A stretch of DNA of 64,000 nucleotides from CAVPOO01 sp963707015 (lineage in GTDB: Bacteria > Pseudomonadota > Gammaproteobacteria > Thiohalobacterales > Thiohalobacteraceae). Shown piece after piece: positions 37,925-46,970 of this stretch. The DNA lies in the NCBI GenBank assembly GCA_963707015.1, contig CAVPOO010000009.1, positions 372,001 to 436,000 of the forward strand. The letters run 5' to 3'. A program made the position numbers and the translations under genes. The stretch's first letter is position 1; each line of letters begins with the position of its first letter. Below the pieces are notes generated by a model. That model made no database searches and was not told the origin of the DNA. It worked only from the letters and a program-made list of their open reading frames with translations.

Positions 37925-38093
37925 CTAGGAGCCTGTCGGACTTAGGCTGATTCTACTGCGGCGGTGGGAGGGCGGCCCAAAGCGTCCCGCTTTCTCGTTG
38001 CGCAGGGTCTACTATGCGCCTCGAAATCGTGAGGCTTTGTGCTCGCTCTCCCACCTGCCTCGTCACGAACCCCTAACGTCGACAGGCTCCTAG
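37925..38093. mobile_element. Second CTAG-bounded MITE family, 169 bp
   Basis: Perfect 14-bp termini CTAGGAGCCTGTCG and CGACAGGCTCCTAG enclose 141 bp with no coding potential. It lies in the 37746-38158 gap between the amylosucrase gene and a small membrane-protein gene. The termini differ from the CCCGCATTTC family apart from the outer CTAG. Confidence 0.8.
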
Positions 38094-38158
38094 GGTGTCG
38101 CCGTACCCTGAGCCGCAAAGCGGGCACAGGACGGACCAGCGACTCGGGACGGAGACCA

Positions 38159-38611
38159 TTAGCGTATATTCAGCCAGCGGTAAATCACGCCCAGTGCTAC
38201 ACCATAGATCACATGCTCGGATACGGTGACGACAGGCTGCCAGAGAGTCAGCTTCATGCCAAGCGCCCCGCCTGCCGCCAGGGGCATGATAGTCCAGACC
38301 ACCAGCAGACCGGCGCCGAGACCGAATACCGCGCCCTTGATCCAGAACGCGCGTCCCGGAAGAATCGGCGCCATGACGGCAAACCAGGTTCCCCACCACA
38401 GGCTGCCGATGGCAAAGAACCACAGCCAGCCCGCGAACGGCGCCGGCAGTCCGCTACCCGCCAGCACCGCCCGGGCGATGCCGATCAGCAGGGTCACGGT
38501 CACCGGTTCGACGTGCGGGATCCGGTCACTGCTCAGCATCAGCAGGGAGAGAATGCAGGTCGCCAGCAGTCCCGCGAGTATACCGCGGGCGATATCCTTG
38601 TCTATTTCCAC
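38159..38611 (-). CDS. Four-helix membrane protein of unknown function
   Basis: This 150-residue hydrophobic protein has about four helices (IARGILAGLLATCILSLLML, PFAGWLWFFAIGSLWWGTWF, KGAVFGLGAGLLVVWTIMPL, VSEHVIYGVALGVIYRWL). The layout resembles the DUF6789-type small membrane family, but I am not certain. A GTG at 38611 with AGGGAAAGA upstream is preferred. The longer frame from 38662 crosses a direct-repeat region. Isolated gene with no informative neighbours. Confidence 0.65.
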   Translation of the reverse strand: MEIDKDIARGILAGLLATCILSLLMLSSDRIPHVEPVTVTLLIGIARAVLAGSGLPAPFAGWLWFFAIGSLWWGTWFAVMAPILPGRAFWIKGAVFGLGAGLLVVWTIMPLAAGGALGMKLTLWQPVVTVSEHVIYGVALGVIYRWLNIR

Positions 38612-38662
38612 CGGTTCTTTCCCTAACGTCTGGCGATGGCTGATCGTTGCGAGACCCACCAC

Positions 38663-38752
38663 TGTTATCGAAGATCAAGTGTTATCGAAGATCAAGGCCC
38701 GCCGGGCACGTCCCGGCGGATGCCGTCGCGCGTGCTGACCCTCAGCACGCGC
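38663..38752. repeat. 17-bp tandem repeat followed by two hairpins
   Basis: TGTTATCGAAGATCAAG occurs twice head to tail (38663-38696). Then come CCGCCGGG...CCCGGCGG (38699-38719) and a perfect 11-bp stem GCGCGTGCTGA-CCC-TCAGCACGCGC (38728-38752). The hairpins lie downstream of rimK and may end its transcript. Confidence 0.65.
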
Positions 38753-38856
38753 AGTATCAATCAGGAACGCATCCTGCGCAACGGCCTACCGGGTGCAGTT
38801 TTGTCTGTCTGCTTTTCAGCGCGAACGGCGCGGGGTGTCTTGACGGGACGTGCGCA

Positions 38857-39777
38857 TCAGCCTCTGCCCCGGGTGCGGGTCCCCGTGGATTTTTGGCCGA
38901 GCTCCTGCTTGCGTTTTTCGAGGAACTGCACGATCGTCCCGGCAATATCCTGGCCCGTCGCAGTTTCGATACCCTCCAGGCCGGGCGAGGAGTTCACTTC
39001 CATGACCACAGGCCCGTGGTTGGAGCGCAGCAGGTCGACGCCTGCTACATTCAGCCCCATGGTCTGCGCCGCGCGTACCGCGGTTGAGCGTTCCTCCGGT
39101 GTTATCCTGATCAGACTGGCCGAGCCGCCGCGATGGAGATTCGAGCGGAACTCGCCCTCTTTGGCCTGGCGCTTCATGGCCGCGACCACCTTGTCACCGA
39201 TGATTAAACAACGGATATCCGCCCCGCCGGCCTCTTTGATGTATTCCTGCACCATGATCTGGGCGTGCAGACCCATGAAGGCCTCGATGACGCTCTCTGC
39301 GGCCTTGTGAGTTTCAGCCAGAACAACGCCAATGCCCTGGGTGCCTTCGAGCAGCTTGATGACCAGGGGTGCGCCATTGACCATCTTGATGAGATCCTGA
39401 ATGTCGTCGGGTTTGTGCGCAAAGCCTGTTACCGGGAGACCGATGCCCTTGCGTGACAACAGCTGCAGGGAGCGCAACTTGTCCCGGGAACGCGTGATGG
39501 CGACGGATTCGTTGAGCGGGAGTACGCCCATCATCTCAAACTGGCGCAGTACCGCCGTGCCATAGAAGGTCACCGACGCCCCGATACGCGGAATCACCGC
39601 ATCAAAGGCCTCGAGATTTTCACCGTTGAAGTGCACCTGTGGCTTGTGTGATGCAATGTTCACGTAGCAACGCAGGACATCGAGAACGCGGGCCTCGTGG
39701 CCACGTTCGCGGGCAGCCGCGACCAGGCGGCGCGTCGAATACAGTTTGGCGTTGCGAGACAGAATCGCTATCTTCAT
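38857..39777 (-). CDS. rimK: RimK-type glutamate ligase (ribosomal protein S6 modification)
   Basis: A complete ATP-grasp ligase of 306 residues. It begins MKIAILSRNAKLYSTRRL and carries the ATP-grasp core (VIKLLEGTQGIGVVLAET), the VQEYIKEAGGADIRCLIIGD segment and the Mg-binding VVMEVNSSPGLEGIE. RimK adds glutamates to the C-terminus of S6. The ATG at 39777 follows a perfect GGAGG, so the longer frame to 39840 is rejected. It stands apart from the RimB-like/mini-RimK cluster at 48.5 kb and probably is the only catalytically complete copy in the window. Confidence 0.95.
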   Translation of the reverse strand: MKIAILSRNAKLYSTRRLVAAARERGHEARVLDVLRCYVNIASHKPQVHFNGENLEAFDAVIPRIGASVTFYGTAVLRQFEMMGVLPLNESVAITRSRDKLRSLQLLSRKGIGLPVTGFAHKPDDIQDLIKMVNGAPLVIKLLEGTQGIGVVLAETHKAAESVIEAFMGLHAQIMVQEYIKEAGGADIRCLIIGDKVVAAMKRQAKEGEFRSNLHRGGSASLIRITPEERSTAVRAAQTMGLNVAGVDLLRSNHGPVVMEVNSSPGLEGIETATGQDIAGTIVQFLEKRKQELGQKSTGTRTRGRG

Positions 39778-40047
39778 GGGTTGACCTCCGGTTTTTCCCC
39801 TGGGTGTGCGGGCGGCGATGATCCGCGCTGTAACAGGCAAGCCACCGGCATCGCCGCGGAAAAGATCAACTGCCCGTCATGTCGTACTTATTAGGGGCCT
39901 CAGTCTACCGGAAAACGGTCGCGCGGGGTACAGTACCTCCCGGTGGCTGCGCTGCCGCCGCGACGGCAGTGAATAAGGAGACGGTGGGGACGGAGCGCCG
40001 GCGCATCCGTTTCAGACAAAGCCGGTGACTGCTGTGTGCCGGCCGCA

Positions 40048-41124
40048 CTAGAGCCATTTCTTGCGCCGGAAATAGACCAGCATCCCGGCCACGACCGCAG
40101 CCATCAGCAGCAGTGACAGCGGATACCCATAGTACCAGCGCAGCTCCGGCATCGCCCAGGGGCTGCTGGTATTGTCACCGAAGTTCATGCCATAGAGGCC
40201 GGCGATAAAAGTCAGCGGTATGAAGATGGTCGCAATCAGGGTCAGTACGCGCATGGTCTCGTTGAGGCGGTTACTGATCGTCGTGAGATACACATCGAGG
40301 ATACCGGACGTGATATCCCGGTACGTTTCCAGCAACTCGATAATCTGAACCGTATGATCGTAGCAGTCGCGCAGATGGACCCGGGTGAAGTCACTGATCC
40401 ATTCACCCTCGTCACGGAGCAGGGCATTGATGACATCGCGTTGCGGCCACAGCATGCGTCGCAGCAGTAGCAGTTCGCGCTTAAGCTCATGTATCTTGCC
40501 GGCAGTCTGTCTGTCGCGTGCCTCCAGGACTTCTGACTCCATCTCTTCGATGCGGTCGCCGAGCGTCTCCAGCACAGGAAACCCTTCGTCAATAACGAGA
40601 TCGAGGAGACAATACAGCAGATAATCCGCCTGCAGCGTTCGTATCCGCCCCGCGGGTTTGCGCAGGCGCCCCCGCACCGGCTCAAAGGGATCGACCTCAC
40701 CGGCATGAAAACTCACGATGAACTGCGTCCCGTAGAACAGGCTCACCTGTGTCATGTTACCATCACGCGTGTAGTCGGAGGGCAGGGCCATTGCCACAAA
40801 TACCTGCCCATCGAAACGGTCCAGCTTGGGGCGTTGGCCGATGTTCAGGACATCTTCGAGGGCAAGCGCGTGCAGTGCGAATATTGCCCCGAGTTCCTCG
40901 AGTACCGGCGCCGTAATTTCGCCCTGAACATGTATCCAGGTCGTGCTGTCCCGTTCCAGGTAGGGCCGGCAGTCCGCTGCAGCGACCAGGTCCTTCTCGG
41001 TGAATTCGGACGCGGTATAGTCGATGAGTCGAATCTGGTACCGGGCTTCGGACGGGGCTCTGGTCTCTGCCAGGGTTCCCGGCGCAGTGCCAGGCGGATG
41101 ATACTTTTTTCGAAAATAGGACAT
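40048..41124 (-). CDS. corA: CorA family Mg2+/Co2+ transporter
   Basis: A 358-residue pentameric channel subunit with a large N-terminal cytoplasmic domain, a long alpha-helix and two C-terminal TM helices. The selectivity motif is present (AGLYGMNFGDN), followed by the loop and the final helix ending in FRRKKWL. It imports Mg2+ or Co2+. It diverges from tamA. A second, unrelated Mg2+ channel gene (mgtE) lies 6 kb away. Confidence 0.95.
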   Translation of the reverse strand: MSYFRKKYHPPGTAPGTLAETRAPSEARYQIRLIDYTASEFTEKDLVAAADCRPYLERDSTTWIHVQGEITAPVLEELGAIFALHALALEDVLNIGQRPKLDRFDGQVFVAMALPSDYTRDGNMTQVSLFYGTQFIVSFHAGEVDPFEPVRGRLRKPAGRIRTLQADYLLYCLLDLVIDEGFPVLETLGDRIEEMESEVLEARDRQTAGKIHELKRELLLLRRMLWPQRDVINALLRDEGEWISDFTRVHLRDCYDHTVQIIELLETYRDITSGILDVYLTTISNRLNETMRVLTLIATIFIPLTFIAGLYGMNFGDNTSSPWAMPELRWYYGYPLSLLLMAAVVAGMLVYFRRKKWL

Positions 41125-41236
41125 TTGTTTGTATGCACCTTTTGTTACCCGGCAATGCGCCTGACAGCCTAATCTTCAGGCACCCGGCGCCCTGATCGCA
41201 ACACCTGTGCCTGATCGACGGATAGCATGTCATCGC

Positions 41237-43060
41237 ATGACGCGGCAAGTGGACACTGAAGCGGCTGGAGGCGGCCGGTCAGCTTTCTTGCTGTTGCTGG
41301 CCGGGCTGCTCTGGATCAGCGTGGCGAGTGCACAAGACCGGCTGAGCGTCGAAATCACCGGCATTGAAGGTGATCTCGTGAAAAATGTGCACGCTTTCCT
41401 GAGCATTGCGCAACTGCAGCCCGAGCGCGGTCTGCTGCCCGTCACCCTTCCCATCCCCGGACTGGAGGCGAAGGAAGCAAAGGCGTTTTCCGACGCCGAT
41501 GTACGGCGCCTTCACAAGCGTGCCGTCACGGAGATCCGGCAGGCACTCCAGCCATACGGTTATTATGACCCGACGGTCGAGGCGAGTCTGGAGAAGCTCA
41601 AAGGTGAGTGGCACGCGCGCTATCACATCGTCCCCGGGCCAGCAACGCTGGTGCGGCAGATCGACATCAAGGTGGAAGGCCCGGGGAAGGGTGACGCCGG
41701 CATCCAGCAGGCGCTTGCCGCGCTCAGCCTGCGCACGGGTAAGCGGCTTATTCACAGCCAGTACAACGACGCCAAGAAGGCGCTGCTCGCGGCGGCGACC
41801 AGTGCCGGCTATCTGGATGCGAGGTTTGTTCGAAGTGAAATGCGCGTGGCGCCCGCAGAGCAGCAGGCAGATATTGCGCTTGCCATGGACACAGGACCGA
41901 GATATTTCTTCGGGCCAATCACGGTACGGCAGGAGATACTCGACCCGGACTTTGTTGCCCGGTTTGTGAAGGCCCAGCCGGGTGAGCCCTTCGATACCAA
42001 AAAGCTGCTTGCCGCACAGCTCGCCCTCAGTGACAGCGGCTATTTCCAGCGTGTCGAGGTGCAGATACAGCGCGACGAGACCCAGGATTTCCGCGTGCCG
42101 GTGGTGATCGAGACCGATCCGAACAAGCCCCGCCGCTATGCCACCGGCCTCGGCTTCGGCACGGACACCGGGCCGCGCCTCTCGCTGGCTGCGGAGTTCC
42201 GGCGCATCAACCGGCGTGGGCACAGTATAACCACCGATCTGCGTTTCTCGAAGATCAAGAATGCCTTCGGCGTGCAGTACAAGATTCCCGTAAAGAATGT
42301 GGAGACAGACCGGCTGGTGTTCAGCGGCACGGCCGAGTCGGAGGACGTCAGCGCCGATGGCAATACCACGCGCTATACCCTGGGTGCCAGGCTGAATGAC
42401 CTGTGGGGACCCTTCCAGCGCAGCCTGTACATCAATTTCCAACACGAGGACTTCTCGATTGGTGAGGATGATGACACGGTCGACTATCTGATACCCGGCG
42501 CCAGTTTGTCTCAGCTGCGCGCCGATGACGCGCTGTTTCCGCGCCGCGGCTACAGCTGGAGCGCGGACGTGCGTGGAAGCGCGCAAACCCTGCTTTCGGA
42601 AACCTCCTTTGTGCGTTCCGAGGCCGCAGTCCGGACGGTATTGCCGCTTGGCAAGCGTGGGCGTCTGCTGATGCGCGGCCAGCTCGGTGGGATAGCGGTG
42701 GAGGATTTTTCCAAACTGCCGCTGACGGAGCGCTTTTTCGCGGGTGGCGACCAGAGCGTACGCGGCTATGCCTACCAGCGTCTCGGTCCGACTGACGACA
42801 GCGGCGAGGTCGTCGGTGGCCGCTATCTGTCGGTGGTCAGCGCCGAGGTGGACTACCTGTTCATCGGGAACTTTGGCGCCGCCGTTTTCGTCGACACCGG
42901 TAACGCCGATGACAATTTTCCCCCGGACCTCCACACGGGTGCGGGCATCGGCTTTCGCTGGCGAAGTCCGGTCGGCATGTTGCGCATCGACTTTGCCCAT
43001 CCTTTCACCGACAGCGATGAGAAGTTCCGCATTCACGTGAGCATCGGACCCTCTCTATGA
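41237..43060 (+). CDS. tamA: TamA outer-membrane assembly protein
   Basis: This 607-residue BamA/Omp85-family protein has a signal peptide (FLLLLAGLLWISVASAQD) and three POTRA domains over about residues 25-260. A 16-strand barrel follows, with the lid motif region FFAGGDQSVRGYAYQRLG, and ends FRIHVSIGPSL with an aromatic-poor last strand. With TamB it inserts a subset of outer-membrane proteins and helps move lipids. An ATG at 41237 is preferred over the GTG at 41207 because it gives a normal signal peptide; neither has a clear SD. Its stop overlaps the tamB start (ATGA). Confidence 0.94.
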   Translation: MTRQVDTEAAGGGRSAFLLLLAGLLWISVASAQDRLSVEITGIEGDLVKNVHAFLSIAQLQPERGLLPVTLPIPGLEAKEAKAFSDADVRRLHKRAVTEIRQALQPYGYYDPTVEASLEKLKGEWHARYHIVPGPATLVRQIDIKVEGPGKGDAGIQQALAALSLRTGKRLIHSQYNDAKKALLAAATSAGYLDARFVRSEMRVAPAEQQADIALAMDTGPRYFFGPITVRQEILDPDFVARFVKAQPGEPFDTKKLLAAQLALSDSGYFQRVEVQIQRDETQDFRVPVVIETDPNKPRRYATGLGFGTDTGPRLSLAAEFRRINRRGHSITTDLRFSKIKNAFGVQYKIPVKNVETDRLVFSGTAESEDVSADGNTTRYTLGARLNDLWGPFQRSLYINFQHEDFSIGEDDDTVDYLIPGASLSQLRADDALFPRRGYSWSADVRGSAQTLLSETSFVRSEAAVRTVLPLGKRGRLLMRGQLGGIAVEDFSKLPLTERFFAGGDQSVRGYAYQRLGPTDDSGEVVGGRYLSVVSAEVDYLFIGNFGAAVFVDTGNADDNFPPDLHTGAGIGFRWRSPVGMLRIDFAHPFTDSDEKFRIHVSIGPSL

Positions 43061-46000
43061 TACGCATCATGATCCGCATGCTTGGGCGTGTTCTGGCGTT
43101 CCTTGCGGTTGGGTTGGTGGGGCTGCTTGCCTTCATCATCTCCACCGAGTCGGGACTGCGGCTGGTCTGGACTCAGGCCGGATCGTTCCTGCCGGGGGGG
43201 CTGGAGATCGAATCGCTGGAGGGACGTCTGATCGGTCCTGTCAGTGTGCGCGGGCTGGTCTTCAGGAATGCGTCCCTGCAGCTCAGCGTGCGGGAGGCGC
43301 AGCTCGAGTGGTCGCCGCTGCGTTTGTTGCGCGGAGCGCTGCATGTCGAACGCCTCTCGGTCGACGGTCTGAGCTACACCGCCCTGGCGTCTGCCCCGCC
43401 GGCGGAGGAACAGCCCTTCGTGCTGCCGGAGCGTATCGGGTTGCCGCTGCAGGTGTCGATTGATGATCTGCGGCTGCAAGATCTGGCGTTTTACGGCGCG
43501 GTGGGGGCAGAGCCGTTCAAGGTCAACACGGTTGAACTGGTTGCCGGATTCAGGGACGGACAGCTTGATATCGAGCATCTTGCCATCGATGCGCCCACGT
43601 TCGATGTCGATGGGGCCAGCCAGCTGACAACACGCGACGGTTATCCGCTGGAGGGTGCCTACCATTGGCAGCTGCGGCTCCCCGATTACCCGCCGATCGT
43701 TGGCGACACCCGCCTCGCGGGGACACTGCAGGTACTGACTGTCCATCAGATCCTCGCGCCTCCCTATGCGCTCCAGGGCGAGGTGAGCTTGTCCGAGCTC
43801 TTCGATCAACTTCGCTTCGACGCGCAATTGGCTGTGCAGGATGTCGCGCTGCAGGCAATCAGGCCCGATTACCCGGCAGTGGTCCTGAATGCCAGCCTGT
43901 CGGGCAAGGGGAGCCTGGAGGATCTCAGTTTTTCCGCCCAGACGCGCGCGCAGGAAGACGCAATGGGTACACTGGAGACCCGCATCGAGGGCCGCTACCG
44001 TTCCGGCACGCTCATCCTCGACTCGCTGCGAGCCGCGGTGCCAGGGCAGGCAGCGCAGTTGCAGGCGAAAGGGCAGGTGGACCTCGCCGGACCGCAGCCG
44101 GCCCTGGACCTGCAGGCCAACTGGATCCAGTTGCGCTGGCCGCTGGCGGGCGAGGCGCAGATCACGAGCGCGCAGGGTAGCCTGAAACTGGCGGGAACGT
44201 TCGACGCCTTCGAGCTTGCCGGCGATGTGCAGCTCGATGCGCCCGCCTATGCCGGCGCGGATGTCAGTTTTAGCGGGCGCGGCGACCAGCATGCGCTGGA
44301 GCTGTCGCGGCTCCATCTGGCGGTGCTGGACGGTGAGGTGGACGGCACTGCCCGCGCGAGTTGGGACCCCGACGTTCAGGTATCGCTGGAACTGCAGGGT
44401 AAAGACCTCAATCCCGGCGTGCTGCTCGCCGACTGGCCGGGTCGTCTGGGTGTGCAGATGCGCGCGGAGGCCGGGGTGAAGGCCGGCGAGGTCAGCGCCC
44501 GTATCCATGAGCTGAGGGGCAGCGGGACGCTGCGTGATTATCCGCTGCAGCTCAGCGCGCGCGGCAGTTACGCGGCGAGGCAGGTGGATCTCGAATCCCT
44601 GGTCCTCAACTCAGGACCGAGCCAGGTCAAGGCTCAGGGTCGGATTGGCGAGGTGCTCGATGTGACCTGGGAGCTCGACAGCACCGATCTGGCCTCGTTG
44701 TCACCGGCCGCCGCCGGACGTCTTTCCGGTAAGGGCAGTGCCCAGGGTCCGCTCGGCAAGCCGCACATCAAGGCCGTCGTGAAGGGAAGCGACCTGCGTT
44801 ATGGTGCCGATACACTGACCCAGCTGGCACTCGACGCGGATGTGGATCTTGCAGGCAAGACTCAGTCCGTACTCGCGTTCGAGCTAGACGATGCCAGCCT
44901 GGCAGACGTCAAGATCGCCAGGCTGGCGGCGCATGGCAACGGCACGCCGGCGGCGCATGCCTTTGACCTCAGCGCCGATACCAGCCAGGGGACCGCTGAT
45001 ATCAGGCTGACTGGCGCCATGCGAGATGCCAGCTGGGCCTACCGCGTCACACAGGCGACGCTGAAATATCCGGATCTCGAGGCCTGGACCTTGAAAGGGC
45101 CCGCCATCGGCCAGGTGGCCCGCGAGCATGTCGAGCTGGCGCGGTCCTGCTGGGTCAGTCAGTCGGCAACACTTTGTGCTGAGGCTGACTGGTCTCCGGT
45201 CGACCTTGAGACTGCCTTTACGCTGGACACCTTGCCTGCTGGCTATTTTGCGCCCTTGCTGCCCCCCGACCTGCGGATCGACACGGACCTCAGCGGGCAG
45301 GGGCAGCTTACCCAACGAGCGGATGCGCCCCTGACCGCCAACCTGAACCTCACCACTACGCCCGGCAGTCTGTCGACGCGCGCGGACGCCGAGGAGGAAC
45401 CGGTGCGCCTGCTCGAGTTCGACAGCGGCGATGTGCGTCTCGATCTGGATAAGCAGGGTATGCGATTATCGGCGTCCCTGCCGCTGGCAGGTCAGGGCCT
45501 GATAGCCATGCAGGCTCGCGTGGGGCCGGGCACGGCCCCCATCACCGCGCGCCCCCTGGAGGGCCAGCTCACCACCGAGGTGCGTGACGTCCGCTTCGTG
45601 AGTGAACTGGTCCCCGATCTGAGCAGCATTCAGGGTCGCCTGGAAGGGACCGCCCGGCTTTCAGGCACGCTCGGCCAACCGGCGATTAAGGGTCGCATCG
45701 CACTCGCGGATGCGGCTGCGACGCTGGACCGGCCCGGGCTGAGCCTGGAGGATCTGGCTGTCGAGCTGACCGGGCGGGGCAGTGGCGAGATTGCCCTCAA
45801 ACTCCAGGCCCGCTCGGGTGGTGGCACGCTCAGCATGACAGGTACGGCTGACCTGGCGGCGGACCCCGTGCGCGCGGACCTGAAAATCGCAGGCAATGAC
45901 TTTCAGGTCCTGGGCACACCTGAGGCCAAGCTGTATGCCTCGCCCGATCTGGCTGTTGCGCTGTCCGGAAGGCGTGTGGATATCACCGGAGAGATCCGTG

Positions 46001-46839
46001 TACCGCGCGGGACCATCCAGCCCAAACAGCTCCCGGAATCGGCAGTCACGGTGTCCAGCGATCAGGTGATCATCGATGCCGTCACGGCGGAGGCGCCGCC
46101 GTCAGCACCCTACGCAGTCAGTGCCCGTGTCCGCATCATTCTGGGTGACCAGGTTAAGTTTTCGGGTTTCGGCCTCAAAGGGCGCTTCGAGGGTAATTTG
46201 CTGGTTACCGACAAGCCGGACAAGCCTACGACCGCGACCGGCGAACTCCGGATACTCGATGGGACCTACAAGGCCTATGGCCAGAATCTCGATATCCGGA
46301 CCGGGCGTTTGTTGTTCGCGGGCGGTCCCGTCGCTGAGCCGGGCGTCGATGTCGAGGCGGTAAGGCGCCCCGCACCCAATGTGCTGGTGGGTGTCAAGGT
46401 ACGCGGCAGCCTCAAGGAGCCGGAATTTTCGCTGTTCTCGGACCCGGCCATGGGTCAGTCCGAACAGCTTTCCTATCTGGTGCTCGGCCGGTCCCAGGAA
46501 AGCGGCGCCACGACCGCAGAGAAGAGCGCGGTGAATCAGGCTGCGGTGGGCCTGGGGCTTGCCGGTGGCGCGCTGCTCGGCGAGGGCTTCGGCGAAAAGC
46601 TCGGGCTCGACGAGCTCACCGTCGAATCCGGACCCGGTGAGAGCACTGAGCAGGCCTCACTGATGGTCGGCAAGTACCTGTCGCCCAAACTGTACGTCAG
46701 TTACGGGCTGGGCATCTTCGAGCCGATCTCGACGTTCCGCGTGCGTTACATCCTCACCAGCCAATGGAGTGTCATCGGTGAAACCAGCGCCACCCAGAGT
46801 GGCGCGGACCTCTTTTATGTGATCGAGCGCGGCAAGTAG
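43057..46839 (+). CDS. tamB: TamB, envelope-spanning AsmA-like protein
   Basis: A 1260-residue partner of TamA with one N-terminal signal anchor (VLAFLAVGLVGLLAFIISTE). A very long repetitive beta-helical body and the C-terminal DUF490 domain follow (GTIQPKQLPESAVTVSSDQV through SGADLFYVIERG). TamB-like proteins form a hydrophobic groove across the periplasm for phospholipid transfer and cooperate with TamA. The 4-bp overlap with tamA shows translational coupling. The length is typical. Confidence 0.95.
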   Translation: MIRIMIRMLGRVLAFLAVGLVGLLAFIISTESGLRLVWTQAGSFLPGGLEIESLEGRLIGPVSVRGLVFRNASLQLSVREAQLEWSPLRLLRGALHVERLSVDGLSYTALASAPPAEEQPFVLPERIGLPLQVSIDDLRLQDLAFYGAVGAEPFKVNTVELVAGFRDGQLDIEHLAIDAPTFDVDGASQLTTRDGYPLEGAYHWQLRLPDYPPIVGDTRLAGTLQVLTVHQILAPPYALQGEVSLSELFDQLRFDAQLAVQDVALQAIRPDYPAVVLNASLSGKGSLEDLSFSAQTRAQEDAMGTLETRIEGRYRSGTLILDSLRAAVPGQAAQLQAKGQVDLAGPQPALDLQANWIQLRWPLAGEAQITSAQGSLKLAGTFDAFELAGDVQLDAPAYAGADVSFSGRGDQHALELSRLHLAVLDGEVDGTARASWDPDVQVSLELQGKDLNPGVLLADWPGRLGVQMRAEAGVKAGEVSARIHELRGSGTLRDYPLQLSARGSYAARQVDLESLVLNSGPSQVKAQGRIGEVLDVTWELDSTDLASLSPAAAGRLSGKGSAQGPLGKPHIKAVVKGSDLRYGADTLTQLALDADVDLAGKTQSVLAFELDDASLADVKIARLAAHGNGTPAAHAFDLSADTSQGTADIRLTGAMRDASWAYRVTQATLKYPDLEAWTLKGPAIGQVAREHVELARSCWVSQSATLCAEADWSPVDLETAFTLDTLPAGYFAPLLPPDLRIDTDLSGQGQLTQRADAPLTANLNLTTTPGSLSTRADAEEEPVRLLEFDSGDVRLDLDKQGMRLSASLPLAGQGLIAMQARVGPGTAPITARPLEGQLTTEVRDVRFVSELVPDLSSIQGRLEGTARLSGTLGQPAIKGRIALADAAATLDRPGLSLEDLAVELTGRGSGEIALKLQARSGGGTLSMTGTADLAADPVRADLKIAGNDFQVLGTPEAKLYASPDLAVALSGRRVDITGEIRVPRGTIQPKQLPESAVTVSSDQVIIDAVTAEAPPSAPYAVSARVRIILGDQVKFSGFGLKGRFEGNLLVTDKPDKPTTATGELRILDGTYKAYGQNLDIRTGRLLFAGGPVAEPGVDVEAVRRPAPNVLVGVKVRGSLKEPEFSLFSDPAMGQSEQLSYLVLGRSQESGATTAEKSAVNQAAVGLGLAGGALLGEGFGEKLGLDELTVESGPGESTEQASLMVGKYLSPKLYVSYGLGIFEPISTFRVRYILTSQWSVIGETSATQSGADLFYVIERGK

Positions 46840-46970
46840 ATTGCCGGGAGCTTTGTGAACCGTCGCCACGCTTGGGTTAGTGTTAACAGGCCCTAACCAT
46901 TGTTCCGCCTTGCAGATTGTCAGCTATGCTGTAGGGCTTCGGGGCGGCAGTTTTCTTGAGGGAAGTGAGC

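Noticed and set aside
41279..43036. 585-codon frame opposite tamA
   Set aside because: Antisense shadow of a recognised gene, without start signals.
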